A stretch of 64,000 nt of DNA from Chryseobacterium endalhagicum (GTDB taxonomy: Bacteria; Bacteroidota; Bacteroidia; Flavobacteriales; Weeksellaceae): contig NZ_JAELVM010000001.1 in NCBI RefSeq assembly GCF_016745235.1, forward strand, positions 1,811,856 through 1,875,855, written 5' to 3'. Of this stretch, positions 8,501-17,260 are shown piece after piece. The position numbers and the translations under genes are program-made. Position 1 is the first letter of the stretch. Every line of letters starts with the position of its first letter. The notes beneath the pieces are model-generated. The model was not told the origin of the DNA and did no database searches. It saw only the letters and a program-made list of their open reading frames with translations.

Positions 8501-9184
8501 TTACTGATATAATTTCAATGATTGACCATCATAAAGGTATTTCACACCATTATTTTTAATTTTAATATCTTCACTTCCGGGTTTCAGGACTAATGAATCT
8601 GCCTCAAAAGTAAAAGAAATCCCATCTTTAGATTCTTTAATTTTTAAAATATCTGTTACGCCTTTCTCTTCATTGTCAGGCTCAATATCCAGATTTCCCA
8701 GGTATTTTATTTTCCCGTTTTCCAATAAAAAAGCATCACCGCCAAAGAAATATTCATAGGCCAGCTGGCAGACAATAATGACGTTCCCGTTTTCACTGTT
8801 CCTGTAAAAATGAGGTTCATAAAGATAAGCTTCACCATTTCCGGGCGATTGATAGAGGATTTCGTTTTTGTTATTCAGAAGTAAAAGTCTTTTGCCCCAG
8901 TCTTTTTCGGTGTCAGGGAGGGTAATATTTCCGTCAGGATACTCGTAGGTTCCGGAAACTACAGTATGACCTTCAACAGAAAATGCTGAATTTACATCAA
9001 AACCTTTGATCTTTAATCCCTGAACCGTTTCAGGCTTAAATTCTGCATATTCTGCATCTTTTGCAACTTCAGGCTTGGTCGTGGCAGCGGTTTCTTTTTT
9101 GGCGGGTGCCTGAGTTTCCTTTTGCTGTTCTTTTTTACAACAGATCAGGCTAAGCAGTACCAGAGCGGGAAATATTTTTTTCAT
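8501..9184 (-). CDS. hypothetical lipoprotein
   Basis: A 227-residue lipoprotein. The start is placed at MKKIFPALVLLSLICC (9182-9184), not at the upstream ATG at 9238. The former gives a proper signal peptide with the lipobox LICC and leaves a 1-nt gap to the NUDIX stop codon; the upstream start would add 18 residues ([10 protein letters not shown]...) overlapping the NUDIX gene. After the Cys comes a Lys/Gln/Thr/Ala linker, then a compact beta-rich domain. Function unknown. It is the last gene of the DUF4406-NUDIX-lipoprotein operon. The 13 nt after its stop resemble the start of the gene at 4887-5435. Confidence 0.72.
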   Translation of the reverse strand: MKKIFPALVLLSLICCKKEQQKETQAPAKKETAATTKPEVAKDAEYAEFKPETVQGLKIKGFDVNSAFSVEGHTVVSGTYEYPDGNITLPDTEKDWGKRLLLLNNKNEILYQSPGNGEAYLYEPHFYRNSENGNVIIVCQLAYEYFFGGDAFLLENGKIKYLGNLDIEPDNEEKGVTDILKIKESKDGISFTFEADSLVLKPGSEDIKIKNNGVKYLYDGQSLKLYQ

Positions 9185-9185
9185 T

Positions 9186-9767
9186 TTAAATAATGTTTTT
9201 AAGACGTAAATGCTGCAGCAGCATAATGGTTTTGGCATCCATGATTTTTCCGTTGCCGATCATTTGAAGGGCTTCTTCAAAAGGAAGTTCCAGCACCTCA
9301 ATATTTTCTCCTTCATCTTCCAGACCGCCGCCGTCATTGATCTTCATTTCAGAAGAATATTCCGCGATAAAGAAATGCAGGATTTCCGTTACGGAACCCG
9401 GTGACATATAAGCTTCAAATATTTTCTCCACTTTTGAAATTTTGTAGCCGGTTTCCTCTTCAGTTTCTCTTTTGATGCATTCTTCGGGATTATCGTTATC
9501 CAACAGTCCTGCACAAGCTTCAATGAGCATTCCGGTCGTGTTTCCGTTGATGAAAGTGGGGAGTCTGAACTGTCTGGTAAGGATCACCGTACCGGAAACT
9601 TTGTTGTACAACAAAATAACAGCGCCGTTTCCTCTGTCATAGGCTTCTCTGCTCTGGGTTTCTGTAGTTCCGTCTTTTTTTACGATGCTGTAGGTGACTT
9701 TATTTAAAGTATACCAGTTGTCAGAAAGGATTTCTGTGTTAATAATGTTGATCTCAGGATTCTGCAT
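9186..9767 (-). CDS. nudK: NUDIX hydrolase, GDP-mannose pyrophosphatase NudK-like
   Basis: A 193-residue enzyme expected to hydrolyse a nucleoside-diphosphate sugar to NMP and sugar phosphate. The NUDIX box is present: Gly of GLLDND, then PEEC, then RETEEETGY carrying the metal-binding Glu residues. The N-terminal half ([31 protein letters not shown]) is typical of the NudK/ADP-ribose pyrophosphatase branch. NudK prefers GDP-mannose, but ADP-ribose cannot be excluded from sequence. It overlaps the DUF4406 gene by 14 nt and is followed after 1 nt by the lipoprotein gene, so the three are cotranscribed. Confidence 0.85.
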   Translation of the reverse strand: MQNPEINIINTEILSDNWYTLNKVTYSIVKKDGTTETQSREAYDRGNGAVILLYNKVSGTVILTRQFRLPTFINGNTTGMLIEACAGLLDNDNPEECIKRETEEETGYKISKVEKIFEAYMSPGSVTEILHFFIAEYSSEMKINDGGGLEDEGENIEVLELPFEEALQMIGNGKIMDAKTIMLLQHLRLKNII

Positions 9768-10113
9768 TGGGAATATCTTCTGTATTATAATAAATGGTTA
9801 AACCTCTTTCTTTTGCGATTCTCACATCTTCATCCGCACCTTTTGAGGCACCTTCTATTCTGAGAACGGCATCACACTTTTCAAGGAGGCGGTGGGCAAC
9901 GGGATACTGGATTTCCTGCCAGGCGTCATCCCCGATCCGGGTGGAACCTGCAAGATGGATTAAAGGCAGAGCAAGCCATTCTCCAATAATTGGAATATGA
10001 CCTTTTCTGAAAATGGGAAGAGCGGCCGCTTCCAGGTTATGAAGGTTTTGGCTGATTAAGGCCGGATCATCATTGGTTCCGCTTCTGTATGGACCTGCAA
10101 TAAGTATGAGCAT
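9754..10113 (-). CDS. DUF4406-domain protein (deoxyribosyltransferase-like fold)
   Basis: A 119-residue cytoplasmic protein. It opens with [16 protein letters not shown], the start of the DUF4406/nucleoside 2-deoxyribosyltransferase-like fold, and has a conserved-looking [21 protein letters not shown] stretch near the C-terminus. Members may act on nucleosides or nucleotides, which suits its overlap with a NUDIX hydrolase gene. No activity is established from sequence. It is the first gene of the small operon, 55 nt after the Crp/Fnr stop. Confidence 0.75.
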   Translation of the reverse strand: MLILIAGPYRSGTNDDPALISQNLHNLEAAALPIFRKGHIPIIGEWLALPLIHLAGSTRIGDDAWQEIQYPVAHRLLEKCDAVLRIEGASKGADEDVRIAKERGLTIYYNTEDIPNAES

Positions 10114-10168
10114 AATTTTTTTTTTGAGTAAAATAAAGGAACTTATCCTCTGAAAAAAATAAGATAGA

Positions 10169-10759
10169 TTAAGAGCCTTCAGATTTTTGCTTACTGGTTT
10201 TTATAGTGCTTAAAAATTCAGGGGTAATTCCCAGATAGGAAGCAATCTGTTTCTGGGTGATTCTTTCTGCGGCAAGCGGATACTTCTGAAGAAATGCATG
10301 ATAACGTTCCTCAGCCGTAAGCGAAAGATTTTCTATGGTTCTCAGCTGTTCCCTTATATAAGCATTCTGCATCATGATCCTGAAAAATTTCTCAAATTTA
10401 GGCACTTTTATATAAAGTTTATCGAGATTTTCTTTCTGCAGCTGGAGCACTGTACTTTCTTCCAGAGCCTCAATAGTCAGCATGGCCGGTTTCTGATGGA
10501 TGAAGCAGAACATATCCGTGATCCACCAGTCGGGCACAGCAAACATAATGGTAGATTCCTTGCCGGATGGGTCCAGATAAAAAGCACGCAGAACACCGGA
10601 CTGAACAAAGCTTATTTCTCTGCAAAGCTGTTCCTGTTTCAGAATCGTTTCTTTTTTTTGAATTTTTTTCTCTTTTAACAGAGAAAGAAAGTAAGAGGTT
10701 TCCTCATTGCTGAGCGAAATATGGCGGGATATATTCTTTAAAATCAAACTTTCATTCAT
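10169..10759 (-). CDS. Crp/Fnr-family transcriptional regulator
   Basis: A 196-residue regulator. Residues about 20-115 form the cyclic-nucleotide-binding-like beta barrel (QSGVLRAFYLDPSGKESTIMF). The C-terminal helix-turn-helix lies in ITQKQIASYLGITPEFLSTI (about residues 165-185). No Cys cluster for an Fnr iron-sulfur centre is present. This Bacteroidota subgroup usually lacks the strict cAMP-binding residues, so the signal is unknown. It starts 3 nt after the epimerase gene and is the last gene of the arginase-HPP-zinc-ribbon-epimerase operon. Confidence 0.85.
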   Translation of the reverse strand: MNESLILKNISRHISLSNEETSYFLSLLKEKKIQKKETILKQEQLCREISFVQSGVLRAFYLDPSGKESTIMFAVPDWWITDMFCFIHQKPAMLTIEALEESTVLQLQKENLDKLYIKVPKFEKFFRIMMQNAYIREQLRTIENLSLTAEERYHAFLQKYPLAAERITQKQIASYLGITPEFLSTIKTSKQKSEGS

Positions 10760-10762
10760 GGA

Positions 10763-11668
10763 TCAGGGTCTTAATAAGTTCTCCAGAGCTTTCTTCAGGT
10801 CAGGAAATTTAAACTGAAAACCCGTATCCTGAATTTTTTGCGATGAAGCTCTCGATCCTTCCAGTAAGGCATCTGCCAGTTCTCCGAATATCAGTTTCAG
10901 AACAAAAGCCGGAACATTCGGCATAAATAAAGGTTTCTTTAGGACTTCAGCAATTTTTTCCGTTAAATTTTCATTGGTCGTATGCTGGGGAGCAACGGCA
11001 TTGTAGGCTCCATCCATCGCTGAATTTTTCAAAGCTGTTTCATAAATGGAGCAGATATCTTCAATGTGAATCCATGGCATATACTGCTTACCGCTTCCTA
11101 ATGCTGAACCAATGCCGTACAGGATCGTAGGAACCATTTTTTTTAACGCTCCGTCTTCTTTGGAAAGTACAACGGCTGTACGTATTTTAACCACCCGTTC
11201 AGCGAGATTCTGTTCTTTAAAATCATCTGCCGCTCTTTCCCATAAAACCACCACTTCGCTCAGGAAATCATTCCCGGGAGGATCATTTTCCGTGTAAATT
11301 TTATCAGTCGTTACAGTTCCATAATAATTGATTCCTGAAGCAGAAATAAAGGAATTAAGCCTGATATTTTTCTTTCTTACCGTTTCCAAAAGAAGCCCTG
11401 CAGAATCTACACGGCTGGAGATCAGTTCCTGTTTTCTTTCTTTGGTCCAGCGTTTCTCAGAGATATTGGCTCCGGCCAGATGGATGATGTGGGAAACATT
11501 GTCCAATGCGGCTTCATCAATTTTTTTGTTTTTAACATCCCATTCAAAATCCTGGTCATGCTTTTTCTTTCTGGTGAGAAATCTTACGGTATATTCGTTT
11601 CCTAACTTTTTAGACAGCTCGCGGGCGATCATTCCTCCGGCACCGGTTATCAGAACTATTTCTTTCAT
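10763..11668 (-). CDS. TIGR01777-family SDR epimerase
   Basis: A 301-residue extended short-chain dehydrogenase/reductase. The N-terminal NAD(P)-binding motif reads TGAGGMIA. Family marks include HLAGANISEKRWT, the active-site region SASGINYYG (Tyr expected catalytic), PWIHIEDI, and the C-terminal ILKLIFGELADALLEGSRASSQK segment that defines TIGR01777 (YfcH-like) proteins. Substrate is not known for the family. The preceding zinc-ribbon gene ends 27 nt upstream and the Crp/Fnr gene follows after 3 nt. Confidence 0.88.
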   Translation of the reverse strand: MKEIVLITGAGGMIARELSKKLGNEYTVRFLTRKKKHDQDFEWDVKNKKIDEAALDNVSHIIHLAGANISEKRWTKERKQELISSRVDSAGLLLETVRKKNIRLNSFISASGINYYGTVTTDKIYTENDPPGNDFLSEVVVLWERAADDFKEQNLAERVVKIRTAVVLSKEDGALKKMVPTILYGIGSALGSGKQYMPWIHIEDICSIYETALKNSAMDGAYNAVAPQHTTNENLTEKIAEVLKKPLFMPNVPAFVLKLIFGELADALLEGSRASSQKIQDTGFQFKFPDLKKALENLLRP

Positions 11669-11695
11669 AATCTTGTATTTGGAATTGGTGTAAAA

Positions 11696-12043
11696 TTATA
11701 AGGTCTGGCTTTTGACGATCAGAATAAAATCATCTTCCAGAAATTTATAGCCGTAATCGTAAATAAATCTGTATTCGGAGCCATTTTTATAAACTTTGAG
11801 GTTGGTAAAATAATCAAAATCAAAGCCTAAACTGTCCATCCTTGATCGGGCTATTTTTGCTTTTCCGTCTGTATTCAGTTCCAGAAGGATGCGGTAGTTT
11901 TTACGGAGTTTGTTGTTCACATTCCGCATCAGGTTGGTAGAATCTTTATTCTGCTTATTGTTGTAGGCATTCCGGCAGGCGTCGTTGCAGAATTTTTTAT
12001 CAGATCTTCCGATAATTTTTTCGCCGCATTCAATACAGTTCAT
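11696..12043 (-). CDS. small zinc-ribbon protein
   Basis: A 115-residue protein with a four-Cys zinc ribbon at the N-terminus (CIECGEKIIG, then CNDACRNAYNN). It is followed by a basic helix (MRNVNNKLRKNYRIL) and a small beta domain. The ribbon resembles the DUF2116-like type seen in uncharacterised bacterial proteins. Nucleic-acid or protein binding is possible but unproven. It is tightly packed between the HPP gene (4-nt gap) and the epimerase gene. Confidence 0.7.
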   Translation of the reverse strand: MNCIECGEKIIGRSDKKFCNDACRNAYNNKQNKDSTNLMRNVNNKLRKNYRILLELNTDGKAKIARSRMDSLGFDFDYFTNLKVYKNGSEYRFIYDYGYKFLEDDFILIVKSQTL

Positions 12044-12047
12044 GTTT

Positions 12048-12650
12048 TTATTTTTTCAGTTTGTGTGGGTGGCTGTGTTTTTTCCTTAATAACCGCTTGA
12101 ATCTGCTGTGGGTAGGATAGCTCCTGTTCGGGGTCATATTATTGAATAAAAGAGCAGCCAGTAAAAGAATGATGCAGCCTGACAAAACTGGTGAAAGAAC
12201 GTACCAGTAACCCAGTTCCGGAATTTTCCCCGTAGAACTCACGGCTATCAGTGCTGTGGCTCCTCCGGGCGGATGAAGCGTTTTGGTATACTGCATCAGA
12301 ACAATAGAAAAGGCCACGGCCAAAGGTGCGGAAAGCCAGATAATATCCGGGACGATCTTATAGACTGTAACTCCAACAAGTGCAGAAATCACATGTCCGC
12401 CCACAAGATTTCTGGGCTGCGCCAAAGGACTTTGAATGGCTCCGTAAATCAGAACACTGGAGGCCCCGAAAGACCCGATCAGGAATATATTTTCAGTAGC
12501 GGAAAGAGAATGGGACTGGATGAACGCAATGATTCCAATTCCTACGAACGCACCCAGAAATGACCAGAAATGTTCTTTGTAATCAACTAGGGTTTCTTTA
12601 TAGATCACATACTTTGATACTCTGAATGTTCTTTTTATCGTCTTCTTCAT
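12048..12650 (-). CDS. HPP-family membrane protein
   Basis: A 200-residue inner-membrane protein with four to five hydrophobic segments between residues 28 and 170. The family motif HPPGGATAL is present near residue 125. HPP proteins are integral membrane proteins; plant plastid members have been linked to nitrite transport, but bacterial substrates are not settled. The C-terminus is very basic (RLLRKKHSHPHKLKK) and probably cytoplasmic. Its ATG overlaps the arginase-like stop by one base (TAATG), a sign of translational coupling. Confidence 0.85.
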   Translation of the reverse strand: MKKTIKRTFRVSKYVIYKETLVDYKEHFWSFLGAFVGIGIIAFIQSHSLSATENIFLIGSFGASSVLIYGAIQSPLAQPRNLVGGHVISALVGVTVYKIVPDIIWLSAPLAVAFSIVLMQYTKTLHPPGGATALIAVSSTGKIPELGYWYVLSPVLSGCIILLLAALLFNNMTPNRSYPTHSRFKRLLRKKHSHPHKLKK

Positions 12651-13555
12651 TAATCTTCTTTATTTTTTATAATTTGAATTAAATTTTTCACAAAAGGCTT
12701 TGTATACGTTCCGTCCTGATCATAATCCGGATCCAGAATCGTTATTTCTATTCCAAAACACAGAGGAGAATGGAGCAGGGGTTTCAGAATTTCACTGAGG
12801 TTTTCATAATCAATACCTTCTTCCATCCGGCTGTCTACAGCGGGCATCAGTTCGTCTTTTAAAACATCAACATCAAGGTGGATAAAAAAGCCGTCCAGAT
12901 TTTTGTTCTCCGCCATTTTCAGAAAATCTCCAGCTGTTTTTCCAAAACCATTTTGGAGGAGACGGGGAAGATCAAAATAATGAATATCTGAATGAATGAT
13001 CTGTTCCACATATTCTTCATCATCCGTTTCCGCATTTCCGGCACAGAAAATATTTTCTTCCAAAAAATAGGGTTTCAGTCCCTGAATATCGGTTAATTTT
13101 CCATGTCCGGTTCCTGTAATGATGGCAAGATCCATTCCTGCAGCGGCAGCGGTTCCGGAAAGGTAAGGCGGGATAAAATCGGTATGCCCGTCCAGATAAA
13201 ACAGTCCAAAATTACCAAGCTTCTTCAAAGCCAGAGCCGTTCCAATCAAAATGCTGCAATCGCCGCCCAGCATGATATTGAATGTACCTTTCTGATAATT
13301 ATTCAGGATAAGATCAGCCTGCTTCTGAGCATAATCAATAACGGCATCTGCATTTAAAACACCCGATTCTGCATCAAGTTCCATCTTATATTCGGGGGCT
13401 TCAAGGCTTAAAACGGTACTGGGATTGATTTCTTTGTGAAAATCAAATTGTCTGAGCCAGTCCGGAAGCTTTCTGACACCCGGTTCGGTTTCATGCTCCT
13501 TTTTTTTCAATCCAAGATTGAAAGGGAACTCAAAAATTGTGATGTTCCTTTGCAT
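12650..13555 (-). CDS. arginase/agmatinase/formimidoylglutamase-family hydrolase
   Basis: A 301-residue ureohydrolase. The binuclear manganese site is recognisable: GGDCS (Asp ligand), DGHTDF (Asp, His, Asp ligands) and HLDVDVLKDELMP (paired Asp ligands). True arginases have GGDHS, so the His-to-Cys change in the first motif is notable. A C-terminal acidic segment (EITILDPDYDQDG) fits the substrate-side loop. The substrate could be arginine, agmatine or another guanidino compound. It is the first gene of the minus-strand operon that runs to the Crp/Fnr gene. Cyanophycin breakdown elsewhere in the window would supply arginine, but no link is shown. Confidence 0.82.
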   Translation of the reverse strand: MQRNITIFEFPFNLGLKKKEHETEPGVRKLPDWLRQFDFHKEINPSTVLSLEAPEYKMELDAESGVLNADAVIDYAQKQADLILNNYQKGTFNIMLGGDCSILIGTALALKKLGNFGLFYLDGHTDFIPPYLSGTAAAAGMDLAIITGTGHGKLTDIQGLKPYFLEENIFCAGNAETDDEEYVEQIIHSDIHYFDLPRLLQNGFGKTAGDFLKMAENKNLDGFFIHLDVDVLKDELMPAVDSRMEEGIDYENLSEILKPLLHSPLCFGIEITILDPDYDQDGTYTKPFVKNLIQIIKNKED

Positions 13556-13925
13556 AATCGAATTTTAACAAAGATACGGAATTATCCGTTTGCAAATGGA
13601 TAAAGCATGGGCTCGTGGGTTGATATAAACTCAATAAACAGGCTAAAAACAGGATGTAGAATCTTCTTTTGTCCTTTGTTTTTGTAATTATTGTAAAAAT
13701 TTTACTTGTAATTGGTTGTATTGAAAAAAATATTTACTAGGTAATGCATTCCTTTATTGCTGAATTTTAACCTTTATTTTGTTAAGTGATGGATATTGAT
13801 AAAATGTAATTGAATATGAAGAAGTTAGTATCAATTTAGAATAATTCTAAATTATTCTATTATTCACTCCGGCTAGATATATTTTCAAATTATTTCTATA
13901 TTTACAATGATTATATCAAATAACC
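13556..13925. promoter_or_regulatory. divergent intergenic region with a 17-nt palindrome (13835-13851)
   Basis: There is no gene in this 370-nt stretch between the arginase-like operon and the receptor gene. It contains an inverted repeat TTATCC...GGATAA just after the operon start, and a near-perfect palindrome TTTAGAATAATTCTAAA at 13835-13851, 75 nt before the receptor ATG. A -7-like TATATTTA follows at about 13898-13905. The palindrome is a candidate operator for the receptor and possibly the lanthipeptide locus. Confidence 0.45.
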
Positions 13926-16280
13926 ATGAAATATATTCTGTTGGTTGGCTTAATAGTAGCCGGCCATTCATTGTCAGCACAAAACATCAATATTACAGGC
14001 AGAATTCTGAATAAGGAAAATTCTCCTGTGGAATTTGCTGAAGTGCTGCTTCTAAAACAGGATTCAGCTAAAATAAGAAGTGAGATCACCGATGCCAAAG
14101 GTGGTTTTATCATCAATGCGCCTAAAGATTCCTATATATTACAGGTCAAAAGGTTCAAAGACGTACTGTATTCAAAGAATATAAAGCTTGACGGCGATCT
14201 TCGTTTGAATGAAATACGAATAGAAGAACTGCAGCAGATCAAGGAAATTACCCTTGAAAAGAAAAAGAAGTTAATTGAAAAAAAGATTGACCGTACGGTT
14301 TTCAATGTAGAAAATTCCATCTTTTCAAGCGGAGCAGATCTGGCGCAGGTTTTATCCGGAACCCCCATGCTCTCTGTAAGTGACAACTCTATTTCTATCG
14401 TCGGAAAAAGTGGTGTTGCGGTTATGGTTAATGATAAAATGCTGAACATCAGCGGTACGGATCTGATCAATTATCTGCGTTCTCTGCGTTCTGATGATGT
14501 GGCTAAGGTTGAAATTATCACTACGCCTCCTTCAAAGTATGAAGCCCAGGGAAACAGCGGTATTCTGAACATCGTTCTTAAGAAAAATGCCAAATTGGGA
14601 TGGAACGGAATTTTGAGCTCGTCCTATATTCAGACCACATACGTAGGAAATGCGAATAATGTGACCTTGAATTATAATTCCAATAAAATCACCAGTTCAT
14701 TAAGGCTGAGACAGTACGACAGACCTTCAAAGGCAGTGGAGCTGATTGATATTATCGGTCCAAATTCCATTCTGAGTGCTGATACAAGGAAAGATAAGTT
14801 TAAAGGTGTTGGAGCGAATTTCAGTCTTGATTATAAGTTAAGTCCAAAGTCCAATATCGGGGTGATCTATGATATTTCAAAGTCCCATTCGGATATGGAT
14901 ATTTTCAACAGATCCATCTATAAAACAAACAGTATTCAGGATTCCCTGCTGACGACCACTTCAGATCACCGGAAGCCTATACTGACGCATTCACTGAATG
15001 CTTATTATGATTATAAAATAGATTCTCTTGGAAAAAAATTAAGCATTGCCGGAAATTATTTCTCGAACAGCCCGGATGCAGATGTACATTTCCAGACATT
15101 GAATGATATGAATTCAAATGTCCAGAGAATAAGAAACGTAAGTAACCTTGATTATCAGATTATATCAGGACAGGGAGATCTTTATCTTCCTTTTAAATGG
15201 GGTACTCTTGAGACCGGATTGAAGTTTACGCATTTCATGAACGATTCAAATGTGAAATATTTCTCCTCCGGTAATGGCTATGACTATATTTTGGATCAAA
15301 GCAGAAGCAACGTTTTTGAATACCGGGAAAATAATGCCGCAGCGTACGTGAGTATGTCAAAAGATCTGGGAAAGAAATGGTCAGCAAAAGCTGGACTCCG
15401 TTATGAATATTCCACTATTGACGGCTATTCAAAAACAGCGAATGAAAGAAACAAGAATGAGTATGGCAGGCTTTTTCCTTCGGCTTATTTAGAGTATAAG
15501 CCGAATGACAATAATACCATTTCAGCCAACTATTCAAAAAGGATCAACCGTCCGGGGTTTACCGCCCTGAATCCGTTCAGATGGTATTCCAATCCCTATT
15601 CTTTCTATACCGGAAATCCTTTTCTTTCGCCTTCATATAACCATAATATCGAGTTTTCGTACCTGTATAAGAACAAATATTCTGTAACGGTATACGGGCA
15701 GAAAACGATCAACGGATACGGGCGGATCACTTCAGTGGCGGATGGCATTAAGGAAGTTAATTACAGAAACTACCTGACACAGTATGACGCAGGATTGAGT
15801 GCCAACCTTTATACCAATATTACAAAATGGTGGGAAAATAACACAAATGTGGTGTCTTTCTACTCGGAATCCGAATCATCAATTCCTGAAGTGGTACCTC
15901 AGAAAGGGCTGTCCATGTATTACACCATCAACAATACCTTTACCCTTAATAAAGAAAAAGCGGTATTGTTTTTATTGAATTTTTATCACTATCTGCCTAA
16001 TAAACAAGGGAATACTTATATAGGGAATATTTCAAGTCTTTCTGCCGGGTTAAGATTTTCACTGATGGAAAAAAAGCTGAAAATCAATATGATGGTAGAA
16101 GATATTTTTAAAGGAACCCAAAGTAAAGGGAAAATCTTCTATGATGAGTTTACCCAATACTATAACAATTACTACGATGCCAGACGTTTCACGCTGAACA
16201 TGACGTATACTTTTGGAAATAAGAATGTAAAAAGCAACACTAAACAAATACAGCTGGACGAAAAGAACAGAGCCAATTAA
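13926..16280 (+). CDS. TonB-dependent receptor-like outer-membrane beta-barrel protein
   Basis: A 784-residue outer-membrane protein. It has a signal peptide (cleavage after LSAQ), then a carboxypeptidase-regulatory-like domain (residues about 22-100, NITGRILNKENSPVEFAEV). A plug-like region follows (VFNVENSIFSSGADLAQVLSGTPML, VEIITTPPSKYEAQGNSGILNIVLKK), then a long beta barrel rich in aromatic and Asn residues that ends in an alternating strand. This matches the Bacteroidota outer_membrane_beta-barrel family (OMP_b-brl_3). These import siderophores, peptides or other ligands, often with TonB. It lies 442 nt upstream of the lanthipeptide precursors on the same strand. A role in uptake or immunity is possible but only inferred from position. 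Confidence 0.88.
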   Translation: MKYILLVGLIVAGHSLSAQNINITGRILNKENSPVEFAEVLLLKQDSAKIRSEITDAKGGFIINAPKDSYILQVKRFKDVLYSKNIKLDGDLRLNEIRIEELQQIKEITLEKKKKLIEKKIDRTVFNVENSIFSSGADLAQVLSGTPMLSVSDNSISIVGKSGVAVMVNDKMLNISGTDLINYLRSLRSDDVAKVEIITTPPSKYEAQGNSGILNIVLKKNAKLGWNGILSSSYIQTTYVGNANNVTLNYNSNKITSSLRLRQYDRPSKAVELIDIIGPNSILSADTRKDKFKGVGANFSLDYKLSPKSNIGVIYDISKSHSDMDIFNRSIYKTNSIQDSLLTTTSDHRKPILTHSLNAYYDYKIDSLGKKLSIAGNYFSNSPDADVHFQTLNDMNSNVQRIRNVSNLDYQIISGQGDLYLPFKWGTLETGLKFTHFMNDSNVKYFSSGNGYDYILDQSRSNVFEYRENNAAAYVSMSKDLGKKWSAKAGLRYEYSTIDGYSKTANERNKNEYGRLFPSAYLEYKPNDNNTISANYSKRINRPGFTALNPFRWYSNPYSFYTGNPFLSPSYNHNIEFSYLYKNKYSVTVYGQKTINGYGRITSVADGIKEVNYRNYLTQYDAGLSANLYTNITKWWENNTNVVSFYSESESSIPEVVPQKGLSMYYTINNTFTLNKEKAVLFLLNFYHYLPNKQGNTYIGNISSLSAGLRFSLMEKKLKINMMVEDIFKGTQSKGKIFYDEFTQYYNNYYDARRFTLNMTYTFGNKNVKSNTKQIQLDEKNRAN

Positions 16281-16676
16281 CACTAAGAAAAACAATACCA
16301 AAACTAAAAAACAAATATCACATCATGAAAAAACAAAATCTAATCCTTACTTCTTCTTCCTGACAGGCAGGTCTGTACTTTATCGGAAGAAAATCATTAT
16401 TAATTCATTACTCACTGCAATAAAAAACTGCAGATGATCAATAATCTCGGAAAATTAAGAATGGGGAAAACTATTTCTCCATGCCTTCGGTGGCTGCTGC
16501 AAGTATTTATATTTTGACCTGTCTGAATTAATATAAGATATTGATAATAAGAATTTTAAATCTTTAAATCATCGTCAAAACAAGTATTGATGAAAGCATA
16601 AACCGTCTTCCAAATTGACGCCGGCTATATTTAAAAATTACCAATCTGTTCAATCAGAATAATCACATAGGAGGAT
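16281..16676. other. non-coding stretch between the receptor and lanthipeptide precursors
   Basis: No gene with family features is seen. A 12-codon frame starts at 16325 (MKKQNLILTSSS, then stop). It could be the head of a decayed small-peptide gene, but downstream frames are broken. The promoter of the precursor genes should lie here; no perfect TAnnTTTG element was found. Confidence 0.35.
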
Positions 16677-16722
16677 GCCGAAAAGCCTTTAAAGAGTAGG
16701 CAAACATTAAATCTTTTTTATT
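16677..16722 (+). promoter_or_regulatory. conserved leader upstream of precursor 1
   Basis: About 46 nt (GCCGAAAAG... ACATTAAATCTTTTTTATT) before the first precursor ATG are repeated almost exactly at 16962-17011 before the second. The shared TAAATCTTTTTTATT abuts both start codons. It probably carries the ribosome-binding or RNA-stability signal for these abundant small transcripts. Confidence 0.5.
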
Positions 16723-16941
16723 ATGAAAAAATTAGAACTAGACCCATTGTCTTTGGACAAAGAAACAATTGCTTTACTTGATGAGAAGCAGCTACAGGAA
16801 ATTGTAGGCGGACAGGCTGCAGCTCCGGGAACATCTACAGGATGTGGTTCAGGAGGTAGCGGATGTGGAACCGGAGGCGGATCTACAGGATGCGGATCAG
16901 GAGGAAGCACTTGTATTTCTGAAGTTGAAATGTTGAGTTAA
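16723..16941 (+). CDS. class I lanthipeptide precursor peptide 1
   Basis: A 72-residue precursor. Residues 1-30 are a leader of the Bacteroidota class I type (LSLDKETIALLDEKQLQEI) ending in the double-glycine site VGG at 28-30, which the C39 transporter would cleave. The 42-residue core has four Cys (41, 48, 57, 64) and many Ser and Thr, built from two copies of STGCGSGGS(G/T)xC. That spacing permits several Ser/Thr-to-Cys thioether rings. The C-terminus (ISEVEMLS) is acidic and differs from peptide 2. It is followed at once by its duplicate and then lanB. Ring pattern and activity are unknown. Confidence 0.9.
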   Translation: MKKLELDPLSLDKETIALLDEKQLQEIVGGQAAAPGTSTGCGSGGSGCGTGGGSTGCGSGGSTCISEVEMLS

Positions 16942-17011
16942 GTTTTAAAAAAAAGGGGAAAGCCGAAAACCCTTCAAAACAGAGTAGGCAAAACATTAAA
17001 TCTTTTTTATT

Positions 17012-17254
17012 ATGAAAAAATTCGAATTAGATCCATTGTCATTAGACAAGGAAACAATTGCTTTACTTGATGAGAAGCAATTACAGGAAATTATTGGTGG
17101 ACAGGCTGCTGCTCCGGGAACATCTACAGGATGTGGCTCAGGAGGAAGTACTTGCGGTGCTACCCAGACTACAACAACTACTACTTCAGGCGGATCTACA
17201 GGATGCGGTTCAGGAGGAAGTACTTGCTCTGCGCAGGCTGGAATTTCTCAATAA
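17012..17254 (+). CDS. class I lanthipeptide precursor peptide 2
   Basis: An 80-residue precursor whose 30-residue leader differs from peptide 1 only at positions 4 (Phe for Leu) and 28 (Ile for Val), ending IGG. The core again has four Cys (41, 48, 65, 72) in two STGCGSGGSTC modules. Here they are separated by a Thr-rich linker (GATQTTTTTTSGG), giving six consecutive Thr as extra dehydration targets. The tail is SAQAGISQ. DNA identity extends into the 5' leader, so the pair arose by tandem duplication and then diverged in the core. A strong hairpin terminator follows before lanB. Confidence 0.9.
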   Translation: MKKFELDPLSLDKETIALLDEKQLQEIIGGQAAAPGTSTGCGSGGSTCGATQTTTTTTSGGSTGCGSGGSTCSAQAGISQ

Positions 17255-17260
17255 TACCAG

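Noticed and set aside
16325..16363. possible third small peptide gene before the lanthipeptide precursors
   Set aside because: Only 12 codons before a stop, no GG leader motif, and downstream frames are broken.
16723..17254. tandem repeats that might be read as CRISPR-like or satellite DNA
   Set aside because: The repetition is explained by two coding precursor genes with shared leaders; no repeat-spacer pattern or cas genes.
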